A DNA stretch of 64,000 nt from Planctomycetia bacterium (GCA_016191115.1 JACPPG010000070.1:1-64000), one strand, 5' to 3'. Positions 35,110 to 45,930 are shown, counted from the first letter of the stretch. The notes: generated from the sequence alone by a model not told the origin. Made by a program: numbers and translations.

Positions 35110-35454
35110 ATGTCCTCAGGCACGCGCAAACGCTGGTTTCAGTTCAGCCTCAGCGCGCTTTTTTGGCTGACGCTGGCCGTCGCGCTTCTGTTGTGGGGGC
35201 TGAGCGAACGCAGCGCGCAGCAGCGGCATGCCGCGGAAAACGCCCGACAGGCCGCGCAGACCAAGCGGACGGAGGCGGAGCTCGCCAAGATGCGTGTCAA
35301 GTTGGATTCCGTGACGAAAGACGCCGCCTGGACCAAATCGCGACTCATGGAACGTGATCTGGAACGCAAATTGGGTGATGAAGAACCCAAAGCGCGGGAT
35401 GAAAAACCCAAAGCGCGGGCACGGCTGCTGGAGCCCTACACAAGCCCTGAATAG
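35110..35454 (+). CDS. Small single-pass membrane coiled-coil protein
   Basis: 114 aa. MSSGTRKRWFQFSLSALFWL leads into one transmembrane helix (about residues 13-31), a pattern very common in planctomycete FSL-type small membrane proteins. It is followed by a charged helix of about 60 residues, probably a coiled coil. Near the C-terminus an EEPKARDEKPKAR duplication reflects a tandem DNA repeat at 35385-35419. Function unknown. It shares a divergent region with guaA and precedes surE by 27 bp. Confidence 0.6.
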   Translation: MSSGTRKRWFQFSLSALFWLTLAVALLLWGLSERSAQQRHAAENARQAAQTKRTEAELAKMRVKLDSVTKDAAWTKSRLMERDLERKLGDEEPKARDEKPKARARLLEPYTSPE

Positions 35455-35481
35455 CCGCCACCCCCGGCACCCTCAACGCCC

Positions 35482-36246
35482 GTGCAGATTCTCCTCACCA
35501 ACGACGACGGCATCTATGCCCCGGGGCTGGCGGCTATGGAGCGCGAGCTGCGCTCCCTGGGCGAAGTCACGGTCGTCGCCCCGGCCACCGAACAGAGCGG
35601 CGTCGGCCACTCGATCACGTTTCTCAGTCCGCTCGTGGTCAAGGAAATCTTCGACGGCGAACGGCGCCGCGGCTGGGCCGTCGAGGGGAGCCCGGCCGAT
35701 TGCGTCAAGCTGGGCATCTTCGAGTTCTGTCCCCAGCGCCCCGCCCTCGTGGTGAGCGGAATCAACGGCGGGTTGAACGCCGGCATTAACGTCCTCTATT
35801 CGGGCACCGTGGCCGCGGCGATCGAGGGGGCCTTCTTCGAGATCACCAGCGTCGCCGTGTCGCTGGAGTTCGACGAACACGCCCGGTACGACCAGGCCGC
35901 GCGGATGGCGCTGTCAGTCATCAAACAGGTGCTCGAGCGGAAGGGGGCGGCGCCGCACCTTTACAACCTGAACATTCCCACGCCGGCCTTGGATCGGGCG
36001 CGGGGGGTGAAGATCGTGCCGATGGGCGTGGCTCGTTACGGCGAGCAATTCGAAAAACGGGTCGACCCACGGGGGCGCAGCTACTACTGGGCCACGAGCG
36101 ATCCGCCGCCGCGGCCGGGCGGAGAAGAGACTGACCTGACGGCGCTGGTGCAGGGCTATGTGACGTTGACGCCGCTGGATTTCGACCTGACGCGGCGGGA
36201 CCTCTTGGATTCGATGCGCGGCTGGGACCTGAAATTGGAGTCGTAG
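35482..36246 (+). CDS. surE: 5'/3'-nucleotidase SurE
   Basis: A 254-aa survival protein E, a divalent-metal-dependent nucleoside monophosphatase. The metal-binding TNDDG is at residues 6-10, followed by APATEQSGVGHSIT, the GSPADCVKLG segment and VVSGINGGLNAG. The C-terminal TPLDFDLTRRD is typical. The start is GTG 35482. It lies 27 bp after the small membrane protein gene and may share its transcript. Confidence 0.95.
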   Translation: MQILLTNDDGIYAPGLAAMERELRSLGEVTVVAPATEQSGVGHSITFLSPLVVKEIFDGERRRGWAVEGSPADCVKLGIFEFCPQRPALVVSGINGGLNAGINVLYSGTVAAAIEGAFFEITSVAVSLEFDEHARYDQAARMALSVIKQVLERKGAAPHLYNLNIPTPALDRARGVKIVPMGVARYGEQFEKRVDPRGRSYYWATSDPPPRPGGEETDLTALVQGYVTLTPLDFDLTRRDLLDSMRGWDLKLES

Positions 36247-36309
36247 CGCGGTAGAATCAAGGTGTTGCTCCGGGGGCGTTTGTCGTTACTCGCAAGCGGG
36301 AGCGCGATC

Positions 36310-36783
36310 GTGAAAAACTCCGCATGGTTATGGCTCGCGTGGTTGCCGCTCGTCGTTGTCGGTTGCAGTGACGCAGGACAGGCGCCGGCCGGTCCCGCGA
36401 CGGGCAGTCCACCGCCGAGCAGCGCAGCCGGCGGCCCACCGCCGATTCAAGCTCCGCCCCCCGCCGCGGCGCCGGTGCAGCAAAAGGCGTCGGAAGAGCA
36501 CACCGAGCGGGGTATCGCCGCGAAGAAGGTGGGCGAAGGCATCCTGGCGACGCCGGCCGCCGCGTACATGCGGATCCCCGACCGCGTCGTGTTCCTCAAC
36601 GTCCAACACGCCATGAACCTGTACAAGGGCGAGAAAGGTGCGCTCCCCAAGACGCACGACGAGTTCATGGCCGAGATCATCAAGGCCAACAGCATCCGGC
36701 TTCCCGAGCTGCCCGACGACAGCCGCTACGTCTATGTGCCGGAGAAAGAGGAGCTGATGATCGAGCGGACGGCGATGCCGTAG
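36310..36783 (+). CDS. Putative lipoprotein
   Basis: 157 aa from GTG 36310 (GGGAG at good spacing). A signal peptide with lipobox LVVVGC places the lipidated Cys near residue 20. A Pro/Ala-rich linker of about 40 residues precedes a small domain with RVVFLNVQHAMNLYKGEKG and GALPKTHDEFMAEIIK, then DDSRYVYVPEKEELM. The domain looks like those planctomycete lipoproteins whose ending resembles a pilin-like competence fold, but I cannot name it. It is followed immediately by palindromic repeats. Confidence 0.6.
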   Translation: MKNSAWLWLAWLPLVVVGCSDAGQAPAGPATGSPPPSSAAGGPPPIQAPPPAAAPVQQKASEEHTERGIAAKKVGEGILATPAAAYMRIPDRVVFLNVQHAMNLYKGEKGALPKTHDEFMAEIIKANSIRLPELPDDSRYVYVPEKEELMIERTAMP

Positions 36784-36900
36784 GTCAGGCACGCCGTGCC
36801 TGACATGAAGCGGGTAAAGCGCCTCGCGCTCGATCGTTGGAACCGTCAGGCACGGGAGTGCCTGACCGACGGACTCGCTGGCGCTTCGGGCTTGTGTGAG
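36784..36900. repeat. GTCAGGCACG palindromes and a GGGCTTGTGTG repeat between convergent genes
   Basis: GTCAGGCACG-CCGTGCCTGAC at 36784-36804 begins right at the lipoprotein stop. A second copy with a different centre is at 36845-36866. CTCGCTGGCGCTTCGGGCTT at 36874-36893 belongs to the family that forms the hairpin at 39389-39467. No T-run follows. They may form the shared 3' end of two converging genes. Confidence 0.8.
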
Positions 36901-36927
36901 TTAGCCGCCCCTCGCTGACGCGGTTGG

Positions 36928-37461
36928 TCACAAGCCCCGGTTCGGCCTGTCGTGCATTTCGTAGCTGTACAAGAGCCAGCCATCGCCGTGCTGCTTCAAT
37001 TCCACCGTGAAGCCTTGGACGAAGTTCTCGTACGGGAACTCGCCCCGCAGGTCCTTGGCTTGAATGAATCCGGTGAAGTCGGCCCGCGCCGACGGCGGGC
37101 TGGTGTGCCGATAGACCTTGACCTCCAGCCGGCGGAAGCCGGCCCGCTCGATGCGTACGCCGGACATCTCGCGGACCACCTGTCCGCGCATCGGCGAGGC
37201 CGGATCGACCCACGTAAGGACGGCCTGCGGATCGTTGGCCTCGAGCGCCCGGGCCGCGCCGTCGAGCGCCACCTGGATCTCCTCGCGATCGGTGACGATC
37301 CACCACTCGAGGGCAAGCATGGCGGCGGCGAGGACGGCCACGCCGGCGATCGCGTAAAGAATGTTGCCGCGGCCGGTCTTGACCAGCATGACGGTCAGCA
37401 CCGCCTCGACCAGCGCGGCCACGACCAATGTGGGCGCCGGGTCTTCGACGAACCAGCTCAT
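36928..37461 (-). CDS. Membrane protein with SnoaL-like/NTF2-type domain
   Basis: 177 aa. Two N-terminal transmembrane helices (about 10-28 and 33-53), then a domain of about 120 residues with EEIQVALDGAARALEANDPQ and VLTWVDPASPMR at its start, which suggests an NTF2/SnoaL-like cone fold. It faces the periplasm or the cytoplasm depending on topology. It overlaps the upstream gene by four bases (ATGA at 37458-37461), so the two are translationally coupled. Function unknown. Confidence 0.6.
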   Translation of the reverse strand: MSWFVEDPAPTLVVAALVEAVLTVMLVKTGRGNILYAIAGVAVLAAAMLALEWWIVTDREEIQVALDGAARALEANDPQAVLTWVDPASPMRGQVVREMSGVRIERAGFRRLEVKVYRHTSPPSARADFTGFIQAKDLRGEFPYENFVQGFTVELKQHGDGWLLYSYEMHDRPNRGL

Positions 37462-37850
37462 GGTCCCGAATCTCCTGGCGACGACTGGCTATGGCGGGAC
37501 GCGGTTCGCAAGTAGCCGACAGCACCGATGCCGACCGCGGCCACGGCCAATAGTATCGACAAGGCGACGGCCAACGGGCGCAAAGAGAACCGCGCTGACG
37601 GCGCTTCCGCGGGGACGTCGAAGTCGCCGGGCTCTTCGGCCGCGGCCGGCGCTACCGTGCCGGGCCCTCCGCGAGCGACGCGCTCGCGCGTCTGGCCCAT
37701 CCTTTCCATGCGGGCCTGCCGTCTGGCGTACTTGGGCGCGATCGCCGTCAATGCCACCAGGCCCGCCACGGCGAAAATCGCCATCCAGAAGAAGGGCGAA
37801 TCCGTCAGCGGACGCGAAGGCGGCGGATGGGAACCGCGAGTGTCGGGCAT
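37458..37850 (-). CDS. Two-helix membrane protein of unknown function
   Basis: 130 aa. One hydrophobic helix near residues 18-38 (SPFFWMAIFAVAGLVALTAI), a charged loop with ARRQARMERMGQTRERVARG, and a second helix near 92-112. Small envelope protein, no recognisable domain. It forms a two-gene unit with the downstream NTF2-like membrane protein through an ATGA overlap. The 120 bp to eno hold nothing notable. Confidence 0.55.
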   Translation of the reverse strand: MPDTRGSHPPPSRPLTDSPFFWMAIFAVAGLVALTAIAPKYARRQARMERMGQTRERVARGGPGTVAPAAAEEPGDFDVPAEAPSARFSLRPLAVALSILLAVAAVGIGAVGYLRTASRHSQSSPGDSGP

Positions 37851-37971
37851 GGCTTGCTCGCCACGGGAAACGCCCCGGCTGCGTCGACAAAGACGGCGGG
37901 GATAGACCGCGCCGCTCGCCTTGTTTTGTAAAAAAATCGCGCGATGCGAGCTGGTCGTCGAGAATCCAAGG

Positions 37972-39467
<1,496 letters not shown>

Positions 39468-39549
39468 CTCGCTATCCAGCCTTCCGCGGGACGGGTACGA
39501 TGAACTGTCGACCGCGGAAGTCGTTGCCGTCTCCTTGCACGCCAGGTCC

Positions 39550-40536
39550 ATGCCCCAGACAGAAACCAGCGCCAGCCCGAGCGTCGTCGAGCCGCTGCCG
39601 GCCAACATCACGAGCGCGCAGCCGGGCGGCGGCGCGTGCTATCGCCTGGAGCTCGCCTGGGGGCGGTTGCGGCGCTGGTACCTGCGGACATTCCGGCCGG
39701 GCTACGTGCGCCGGATGGCCGCCAAGCGCACGGGAGACGCGCGCGGTTGTCCCCACGAAGTGCTCGACCCGCGCGACCTCAAGTACCACCGCAATCGGTG
39801 CACCGCAGCCTGGGACACGGGCGACGACCCGTTCGCCTGGCGCGATCGCCTTCCGCTGGCCCGCTGGGGCCTGGCCGAGGTGCAGATCCTGGGCTGGCCG
39901 CTGTTGGCTGTGACGGTCGCCGTGGCCTTCACGGCCTGGTGGCCGGTGGCGATCGCCACGGGCGGCGTGCTTTTGTGGGTGGTCTCTTTTTTTCGCGATC
40001 CGCCGAGGCGCGTGCCGCGGGAGGCCGGGTTATTGGTCGCGCCGGCCGACGGCCGCGTGGTCGAGATTACACGGCTGGACCACGAGCCGTTCCTGGGCGG
40101 GCCGGCGGTGCGGATCGGCATCTTTCTGTCGATCTTCAACGTCCACATCAACCGTGTCCCCTGCCGCGCTGGCGTGCTATGCTTGCGGTATTCGCCGGGC
40201 AAGTTTCTGAACGCCTTGCGCCGGGAGAGCGCGACCGAAAATGAAAACATGTGGATCGGGCTGGAAGGCGAGTCCGCCGGTCGGCGGCTGATCGTCCGGC
40301 AAATCGCCGGCCAGTTCGCGCGGCGCATCGTGTGCGACCTGCGGCCCGGCGAAACGCTCGAGCGCGGAGTGAAATTCGGCATGATCAAGCTCGGCTCGCG
40401 CACTGAGCTGATTGTGCCCGAGGAACCCAGTCTGGAGATTCTGGTGCAGGTGGGCGAGCGGGTGAAGGCCGGGACCAGCGTTTTGGCCCGCTACCCGGCC
40501 GACTCGCCCGCAACCACCAGTGGCAATGAGTCGTAG
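39550..40536 (+). CDS. psd: Phosphatidylserine decarboxylase
   Basis: 328 aa. It makes phosphatidylethanolamine from phosphatidylserine at the membrane. A hydrophobic stretch of about 40 residues (LLAVTVAVAFTAWWPVAIA) is followed by RDPPRRVP, LLVAPADGRVVEI, IFLSIFNVHINRVPCRAG and FGMIKLGSRTELIVP. The LGS is the self-cleavage and pyruvoyl-forming site. The about 60-residue N-terminal extension is longer than in short Psd types. It is followed at 77 bp by pssA, which supplies the substrate, so the pair completes PE synthesis. Confidence 0.93.
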   Translation: MPQTETSASPSVVEPLPANITSAQPGGGACYRLELAWGRLRRWYLRTFRPGYVRRMAAKRTGDARGCPHEVLDPRDLKYHRNRCTAAWDTGDDPFAWRDRLPLARWGLAEVQILGWPLLAVTVAVAFTAWWPVAIATGGVLLWVVSFFRDPPRRVPREAGLLVAPADGRVVEITRLDHEPFLGGPAVRIGIFLSIFNVHINRVPCRAGVLCLRYSPGKFLNALRRESATENENMWIGLEGESAGRRLIVRQIAGQFARRIVCDLRPGETLERGVKFGMIKLGSRTELIVPEEPSLEILVQVGERVKAGTSVLARYPADSPATTSGNES

Positions 40537-40571
40537 TCCGTTCCCGATGAAACGGGATGCGTGATGGCGTG

Positions 40572-40591
40572 GCACTGGCTGCGGCCAGTGC
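40572..40591. repeat. GCACTGGC/GCCAGTGC hairpin between psd and pssA
   Basis: Eight-base perfect arms with TGCG loop. Related hairpins with the same core occur at about 31031-31049, and an inverted half at 31080-31094. No T-run. It may act as an mRNA stabiliser between the two phospholipid genes. Confidence 0.7.
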
Positions 40592-40613
40592 GCCCCGGAA
40601 AGACCGCCTCAGC

Positions 40614-41483
40614 ATGGCCAAGATTCGAACCGTCGCCGTCCTGCCCACGCTCTTTACGCTGGCCAATCTGGTGTGCGGGTTCTTCGCCATCGTCGTGGCG
40701 GCGCGGGTCGACGCGCCCACGTCGATCGAAGTTCCGTCGGCCTCCCCGCTGGCGCGCAGCCCGATGAAGGCCGTGCGGGCGCTCGACCCGGCCGATCCGA
40801 CGCACAACGTCATGCTCAGCGGGTGGCTGATCTTTCTGGCGATGCTGTTCGACGCGCTGGACGGGCACATCGCGCGGCTGTCGAATTGGACGAGCAATTT
40901 CGGCGGCCAGCTCGACAGCCTGTCGGACCTGGTGACATTCGGCGTGGCGCCGGCGTTTTTGCTGGTGAAGATGTGCCCGCGGTTCGCGTACCTGCACCAC
41001 GATTGGGCGTGGATCATCGCGGCCAGCTACGTGGTGTGCGCGGCGTTGCGGCTGGCGCGGTTCACGATCGAGACGGACGAGGACGACGACCACCTGCACT
41101 TCAGCGGCTTGCCGAGCCCGGCCGCCGCGGCCTCGATCGCCGGGTTCGCCATCTTGTTCTACACGCTGCGGCGCGACGACACGTCGCTTATGTACGCCGA
41201 CAAGATCGACGCGGTGCTGCAAACCGTGCTGCCGTTTTTCGCCGCCTTGGTGGCCCTGCTGATGGTGTCGCGGATTCCCTATCCGCACGTCGTCAACCAG
41301 GTGTTCAGCGGGCAGCGGAGCCTGGGGCACATCGTGGGCCTGGTGTTCGCGCTGGTGGCGATCATGGTGATCCGCGGCTACGCGGTGCCGCTGGTGTGCG
41401 TCGGTTTCGTTGCCCTAGGGCCAATCCATTACCTGTGGCAGGAGTACGTGCAGCGGCAGCCGCACAAGGATCCCCTTTTTTGA
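40614..41483 (+). CDS. pssA: CDP-diacylglycerol--serine O-phosphatidyltransferase
   Basis: A 289-aa polytopic membrane enzyme. The CDP-alcohol phosphotransferase motif is complete: D-x2-DG-x2-AR-x8-G-x3-D-x3-D, read as DALDGHIARLSNWTSNF and GGQLDSLSDLVTFG. About eight hydrophobic segments follow. It transfers serine onto CDP-diacylglycerol, feeding the adjacent psd product. ATG 40614 begins AKIRTVAVLPTLFTLAN, the normal start. A possible 35-codon frame before ribE is not supported. Confidence 0.95.
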   Translation: MAKIRTVAVLPTLFTLANLVCGFFAIVVAARVDAPTSIEVPSASPLARSPMKAVRALDPADPTHNVMLSGWLIFLAMLFDALDGHIARLSNWTSNFGGQLDSLSDLVTFGVAPAFLLVKMCPRFAYLHHDWAWIIAASYVVCAALRLARFTIETDEDDDHLHFSGLPSPAAAASIAGFAILFYTLRRDDTSLMYADKIDAVLQTVLPFFAALVALLMVSRIPYPHVVNQVFSGQRSLGHIVGLVFALVAIMVIRGYAVPLVCVGFVALGPIHYLWQEYVQRQPHKDPLF

Positions 41484-41604
41484 ACCGAGGCGCCACGGTG
41501 GAAGATGTCTTCGAGCGCTGTCTACGCGAAGCCGCCGCGCCGCGCGCCACGGCGCTCGTGCCGTCGCTCGGCGATCGCGCCGTCGCCACCCGGGGTCGGT
41601 CCTG

Positions 41605-42207
41605 ATGTTTACCGGTCTCGTCGAGGCATTGGCTCCGGTCGCGGAGGCGCGGTCGCAACCGCCCGGCCGGCTGCTGGCGATCCGCGCGGGCGGACTGGCC
41701 GATGAAGTGCGCGTGGGCGATAGCGTGGCCGTGAGCGGCTGCTGCCTGACGTGCGTCGCCTCGGCCGCTGGACTACTCTCCTTCGAGGCCGGGCCAGAGA
41801 CCCTCGGCCGCACGACGCTCGGCGAACTGGCGCCCGGTGCCCTCGTGAATCTCGAGCGATCGCTGGCGCTTGGCGATCGGCTCGGCGGACACTTCGTCAC
41901 CGGACACGTCGACGCGATGGGCACGCTCGACGCGCGCGAGGACGACCAGTCGTGGTCAACATTTTGGTTCCGTTTCCCGCCCGAGCTGCGCCGGCAGATG
42001 GCCAGCAAGGGTTCGATCGCCGTCGACGGCGTCAGCCTGACGCTCGTGGCCGTCGAGCCCGATCGGTTTAGCGTGGCGTTGATCCCGCATACACTTGCTC
42101 ACACGACGCTCGGGCCGTTGGCCGTCGGCCGCCGCGTTAACCTGGAGACCGACCTGTTGGCCAAATACGTGCAGCAGCAATCCGCGGCGTGGACGCCGCC
42201 GCGCTGA
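41605..42207 (+). CDS. ribE: Riboflavin synthase, alpha chain
   Basis: 200 aa. The N-terminus MFTGLVEALAPVAEA and the two lumazine-binding repeats are evident; each has GGHFVTGHVDA-like or AVDGVSLTL-like motifs. It converts two molecules of 6,7-dimethyl-8-ribityllumazine into riboflavin and a pyrimidine. Complete; the other riboflavin genes are not in this window. It lies between pssA and rsmA on the same strand. Confidence 0.95.
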   Translation: MFTGLVEALAPVAEARSQPPGRLLAIRAGGLADEVRVGDSVAVSGCCLTCVASAAGLLSFEAGPETLGRTTLGELAPGALVNLERSLALGDRLGGHFVTGHVDAMGTLDAREDDQSWSTFWFRFPPELRRQMASKGSIAVDGVSLTLVAVEPDRFSVALIPHTLAHTTLGPLAVGRRVNLETDLLAKYVQQQSAAWTPPR

Positions 42208-42234
42208 CACCCCTACAGCTCACCCCCCCTCCTT

Positions 42235-43149
42235 ATGACCGCCACCAGCAGCCATCAGACGCAGTCGTTTTTGATGCGGCGCTTCGCCGAAGTGGGCATC
42301 GAACCGAACACGAAGCGCGGGCAGAATTTTCTCGTCGACCAGAACCTGCTGCGGCTGTTGGTCGACGCTGCCAGGCTCGACGCGCGCGACGTCGTCCTGG
42401 AAGTCGGCACCGGCACTGGGGCCTTGACCGCGATGATGGCGCCGCTCGCGGCGGCGGTGGTCAGCGTGGAGATCGACCGGCGGCTGCACCAGTTGGCCAG
42501 CGAGGAGCTGTTCGACGCCCCGAACGTCACGCTTTTGCAACACGACGCCTTGAAAAACAAAAACCACCTGGCCCCCGGTTTATTGGACGCGGTGGGCGAG
42601 CAACTGGCCGCTGGGCCGGAAAGACGGTTGAAGCTGGTGGCCAATCTGCCGTACAACGTGGCCACGCCCATCCTGTCGAATTTGCTGGCCGGCGAGTTGG
42701 TGCCGGCGAGCATGACGGTGACGATCCAAAAGGAGCTGGCCGACCGGATCATGGCGCGACCGTCGACCAAGGACTACGGCGCGCTGTCGCTGTGGGTGCA
42801 GTCGCAGTGCACGGTCGAGCTGGTGCGGGTGATGCCGCCCACGGTCTTCTGGCCGCGGCCCAAGGTCCATTCGGCGATTCTGCACATCGTGGTGCGCGAC
42901 GAGCTCCGCGAGCGAGTCCCCGACCTGGCGTTCTTTCACAGTTTTATTCGGGCGATGTTTTTCCACCGCCGCAAGTTTCTCCGCAGCGAGCTGGCAAGCG
43001 CGTTCAAAGGCAAGCTCGACAAGGGCGACGCCGATGCGCTGATGCGCGAGACCGGCCTTGCGCCGACCGCGCGGGCCGAGGAGCTCGACGTCGACACGAT
43101 GCTGCGGCTGTGCGAAGCGGTGCGGGTGCGGGTGGCAGAAACCTGCTGA
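42235..43149 (+). CDS. rsmA: 16S rRNA (adenine(1518)-N6/adenine(1519)-N6)-dimethyltransferase
   Basis: 304 aa. KsgA/RsmA family: the SAM-binding VLEVGTGTGALTAMMA, the acidic VSVEIDRRLHQL, and the catalytic NLPYNVATPIL (the NLPY motif), then PRPKVHSAILHI. The C-terminal FIRAMFFHRRKFLRSEL is typical. It dimethylates two adenines near the 3' end of 16S rRNA in assembling 30S subunits. A weak site precedes ATG 42235. It converges with the subtilase gene only 7 bp away. Confidence 0.95.
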   Translation: MTATSSHQTQSFLMRRFAEVGIEPNTKRGQNFLVDQNLLRLLVDAARLDARDVVLEVGTGTGALTAMMAPLAAAVVSVEIDRRLHQLASEELFDAPNVTLLQHDALKNKNHLAPGLLDAVGEQLAAGPERRLKLVANLPYNVATPILSNLLAGELVPASMTVTIQKELADRIMARPSTKDYGALSLWVQSQCTVELVRVMPPTVFWPRPKVHSAILHIVVRDELRERVPDLAFFHSFIRAMFFHRRKFLRSELASAFKGKLDKGDADALMRETGLAPTARAEELDVDTMLRLCEAVRVRVAETC

Positions 43150-43156
43150 AAACGCG

Positions 43157-45418
43157 TTACGTTAGCCAAGCGGCGAGCGCGTCTTCTGGCGCTATTGTCT
43201 CATCACTGGCGCAGTTGTCATGCTGCGCCAACCCGCCCAGTGCGTCGTCCAGCCATCCGTCCAGCCCGGAATCGATGTGATCCAAGCCAAGATCGTCGTC
43301 ATCTGCCTCATCAAGCGCGAGTAGCGCTCGATCGCGGACGTAGGCCGCTATTTCGGATGGCTGGGCGGACGGAGCCTGCACATGATTTGAGGCAACACCC
43401 ACGGGCGAGAATGCCGCCAAGGCGGCCCTGTTCGCGGTCGGCTGCGTGCCGTCGCCGCCGTCGATCGACAACCTTCCGAACAGCCGCGCCGCAATGGCTT
43501 CCAGACCGGAGAGGCTTTGCGTTGTCGCGCTGGTGGCGGCACTGCTCGACACCTGGCCCGACGCGGCCAGCGCGACCGTGACGGCGGCGTTGATGCCTCC
43601 GTTGGAATCCGAGCCGCTGATGGTCCGGTTCGCGCCGTCGACGATTAGCGTGCGCAATTGGCTGGCCGTGAGGTTGTGGTTGGCCGAAAGCGCAAGCGCC
43701 GCCAGACCCGCGACGTGGGGCGTGGCCATGCTGGTGCCGCTCAAGGTCGCGTACCGGCCGCCGATGTAGGTGCTGTAAATGTTGACCCCCGGCGCGTCGA
43801 CCTGCACGGCGCCGCTTGAGCCCACGTCGTTTGAGAAGCTGGCGATCGTATTCGACGACGTGTGAGCTCCCACGGAGATCACATTGTTCATCGAGGCGCT
43901 GAACCGCGCGGGATACGACGGGGTCGAGGCCGACTCGTTCCCCGCCGCGACCACCACCAGCACGTTGAGCTGCTGGGCGTATTGGATGGCCGACTGGATG
44001 ACGGAGCTGAAGGAACCGCCGAGGCTGAGGTTGATGATGTCGGCGCCGTTTGCCGCCGCGTAGCGGATGCCGGCGGCCACCGCGTCCGCCGTGCCGGAGC
44101 CGTTGCTGCCCAAGACGCGGACGGGCATGATCGTGGCGCCGGGCGCGACGCCTGTCGAGCCCGTGCCGTTATTGTCGGCGGCGATCGTGCCAGCCACGTG
44201 CGTGCCGTGGCCGTTCCCGTCGTTGGGGTTGTTGTCGCCGCTGGCGAAGTCCCAGCCCGAGGTGTCGTCGACGAAGCCGTTCTGGTCGTCGTCGATGCCG
44301 TTGCCGGCGATCTCGCCGGCGTTGACCCACATCCGTCCCGCCAAGTCGGAATTGTTCGAGTCGACGCCGGTGTCGACGACCGCGACCACGACTCCCTGGC
44401 CTGTATAGCCCTGCGCCCAGGCTTCGGGCGCGTTGATGGCATTCAGGTTCCAGTCGTTGCTGCCGCCGAAGTAGGGCACGTCGGGAAACGAGGTGGCAGG
44501 GGAGGTGGGCGTTGTAGTGGGCGGCGACGTCGTTGCGGCGGGAGCGCTGATGCCCAGGCTGTAACTGGGATTGGTGGCGCCGAGGTATCCGTAGACGCGC
44601 ACGTAGTAGGTGCCCGCCGCCAGGCCGGCGAGGGAAACGGTCTCGCTATTGCCAATTCCCGTGGACGAGCCGACCAGCGCTCCGGAGGCGTTGTATATCG
44701 CGAGGTCCAAATCGCCCTGCGCGTGCTGAAAGGCGATTGAGACCGAATCCGCGCTCGTTCCGACGGCCGTGGTCGCGAATTTGAACCAATCCTGGCTGTC
44801 CGCCATGACAAGCTGCGAGACAGTTTTCGAGGCCGCGAGCGTGCCCAGGTTGTAGGCCGTCGCCAAGGTGTCGTTGTTTTCGTAAGCGTCGTCCGCCAGA
44901 GTCCCCGACGGTCCGTCGACCGACCAGGAGTAGGATCCGCGCGACCAGGAAGCGTAGTTCGTGATGCCGACGTAATAGCGCGTGCCGGCGGTGAGCGTGA
45001 CCGCTAGCCTGCTATCGGTATTGCCGAACGCGATGTCGTCGTTGTAAGCGATCCGCTGGCCGCTGGCGGAGAACACGCCCAGCACCGTGTCCAGGCTGCT
45101 AGCGGGCGTGGAGGCGGAGATCGTGTAGGCGCCGCTGGCGGTCGCGGTGAAGGAGTAGTAGTCGACTTCCGTCGACGCGACAGAGGCCGCGCCGGTGGCG
45201 TCGTTCTGCGCGTTGAGGACGACGGCGGTCGCCGCGGCAGGCACCGCGACAGCAACCGGCGGGACGCCGGCCCAGGTGAGCGCCAGTCGCGGCTCAAGCA
45301 ACTCCGCCGTCAGGCGGCGGCACCGCGCGCCGTGCCGGTCTGGGCGAGAACCGCGATTCCCACTTCTCTGAAGCCAAGTTTCTTGAAAGAACCGCGCCAC
45401 GCTGTTCCGCCGTGCCAT
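43157..45418 (-). CDS. Secreted subtilisin-like protease with LEPR N-terminus and PPC domains
   Basis: 753 aa. The N-terminus carries LEPRLAL near residue 41, a motif of planctomycete surface proteins. Two pre-peptidase C-terminal type beta domains follow (about 80-175 and 190-300; YYSFTATASGAYTISA and WFKFATTAVGTSADSV). The peptidase S8 domain spans about 330-620, with catalytic Asp in VVVAVVDTGVD, His in GNGHGTHVAGTIA, Asn in VVVAAGNES and Ser in LSGTSMATPHVAGLA. The C-terminal 130 residues are acidic with LDEADDDDLGLDHIDSGLDG and may anchor or bind calcium. No obvious propeptide. ATG 45418 begins MARRNSVARFF. Confidence 0.92.
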   Translation of the reverse strand: MARRNSVARFFQETWLQRSGNRGSRPDRHGARCRRLTAELLEPRLALTWAGVPPVAVAVPAAATAVVLNAQNDATGAASVASTEVDYYSFTATASGAYTISASTPASSLDTVLGVFSASGQRIAYNDDIAFGNTDSRLAVTLTAGTRYYVGITNYASWSRGSYSWSVDGPSGTLADDAYENNDTLATAYNLGTLAASKTVSQLVMADSQDWFKFATTAVGTSADSVSIAFQHAQGDLDLAIYNASGALVGSSTGIGNSETVSLAGLAAGTYYVRVYGYLGATNPSYSLGISAPAATTSPPTTTPTSPATSFPDVPYFGGSNDWNLNAINAPEAWAQGYTGQGVVVAVVDTGVDSNNSDLAGRMWVNAGEIAGNGIDDDQNGFVDDTSGWDFASGDNNPNDGNGHGTHVAGTIAADNNGTGSTGVAPGATIMPVRVLGSNGSGTADAVAAGIRYAAANGADIINLSLGGSFSSVIQSAIQYAQQLNVLVVVAAGNESASTPSYPARFSASMNNVISVGAHTSSNTIASFSNDVGSSGAVQVDAPGVNIYSTYIGGRYATLSGTSMATPHVAGLAALALSANHNLTASQLRTLIVDGANRTISGSDSNGGINAAVTVALAASGQVSSSAATSATTQSLSGLEAIAARLFGRLSIDGGDGTQPTANRAALAAFSPVGVASNHVQAPSAQPSEIAAYVRDRALLALDEADDDDLGLDHIDSGLDGWLDDALGGLAQHDNCASDETIAPEDALAAWLT

Positions 45419-45857
45419 GGCCTCCAACTCCGTACTGGTGCTGCGCGTCTTCACCAGAATGGTGGGTGACCCAAAGACGCTGCCGCGCAAGCCATCGACT
45501 CGCCTCATTGACTAGTAACGGATACCTCCGAAAACCGCCACCAAAAAAACGTGAATTTTGGGCCCGTCCGCCTCGCAGCAGCCAAGCTGGCTTGGCCGGG
45601 CCGGGTGAACCCGATGTTCAGGGGGAGGGCGCTACGTCGCGCAATCCGGCGGTCACTGGTCGCCGTCGCGCGCATCGCAGGATTTCTCATCAGGACCTGA
45701 CCCGAGGCGCCACGGTTGGCATTCGCAAAGGTCCGGCCTGCGCCGCCAAGCACGGGCGCGGTCGACCACCGGCCGCGCGGAGCGCTCGATCGCCCTCGCC
45801 CCGCGCCGCGTGCCAAGTTGCACGGGCACACGAGGGGGGTATACTCAAAAACAAGCC
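45419..45857. other. Gap before the tRNA, no gene recognised
   Basis: A 439-bp stretch between the divergent subtilase and tRNA-Gly genes. I see no conserved coding sequence, promoter consensus or repeat. Open frames crossing the tRNA are artefacts. Confidence 0.5.
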
Positions 45858-45930
45858 GCGGGCGTAGCTCAGTTGGCAGAGCGCTAGCTTCCCAAGCTGG
45901 ATGTCGAGGGTTCGAGTCCCTTCGCCCGCT
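45858..45930 (+). tRNA. tRNA-Gly (anticodon CCC)
   Basis: A 73-nt cloverleaf. The acceptor stem is GCGGGCG/CGCCCGC with discriminator T. The D-arm is GCTC...GAGC. The anticodon stem CTAGC/GCTGG encloses TTCCCAA, so the anticodon is CCC, reading GGG. The variable loop is ATGTC and the T-arm is GAGGG-TTCGAGT-CCCTT. CCA is not encoded. The adjacent integrase remnant suggests its 3' end was used as an attachment site. Confidence 0.93.

Noticed and set aside
41499-41605. Short frame between pssA and ribE overlapping the ribE ATG
   Set aside because: About 35 codons, no ribosome site and no recognisable composition.
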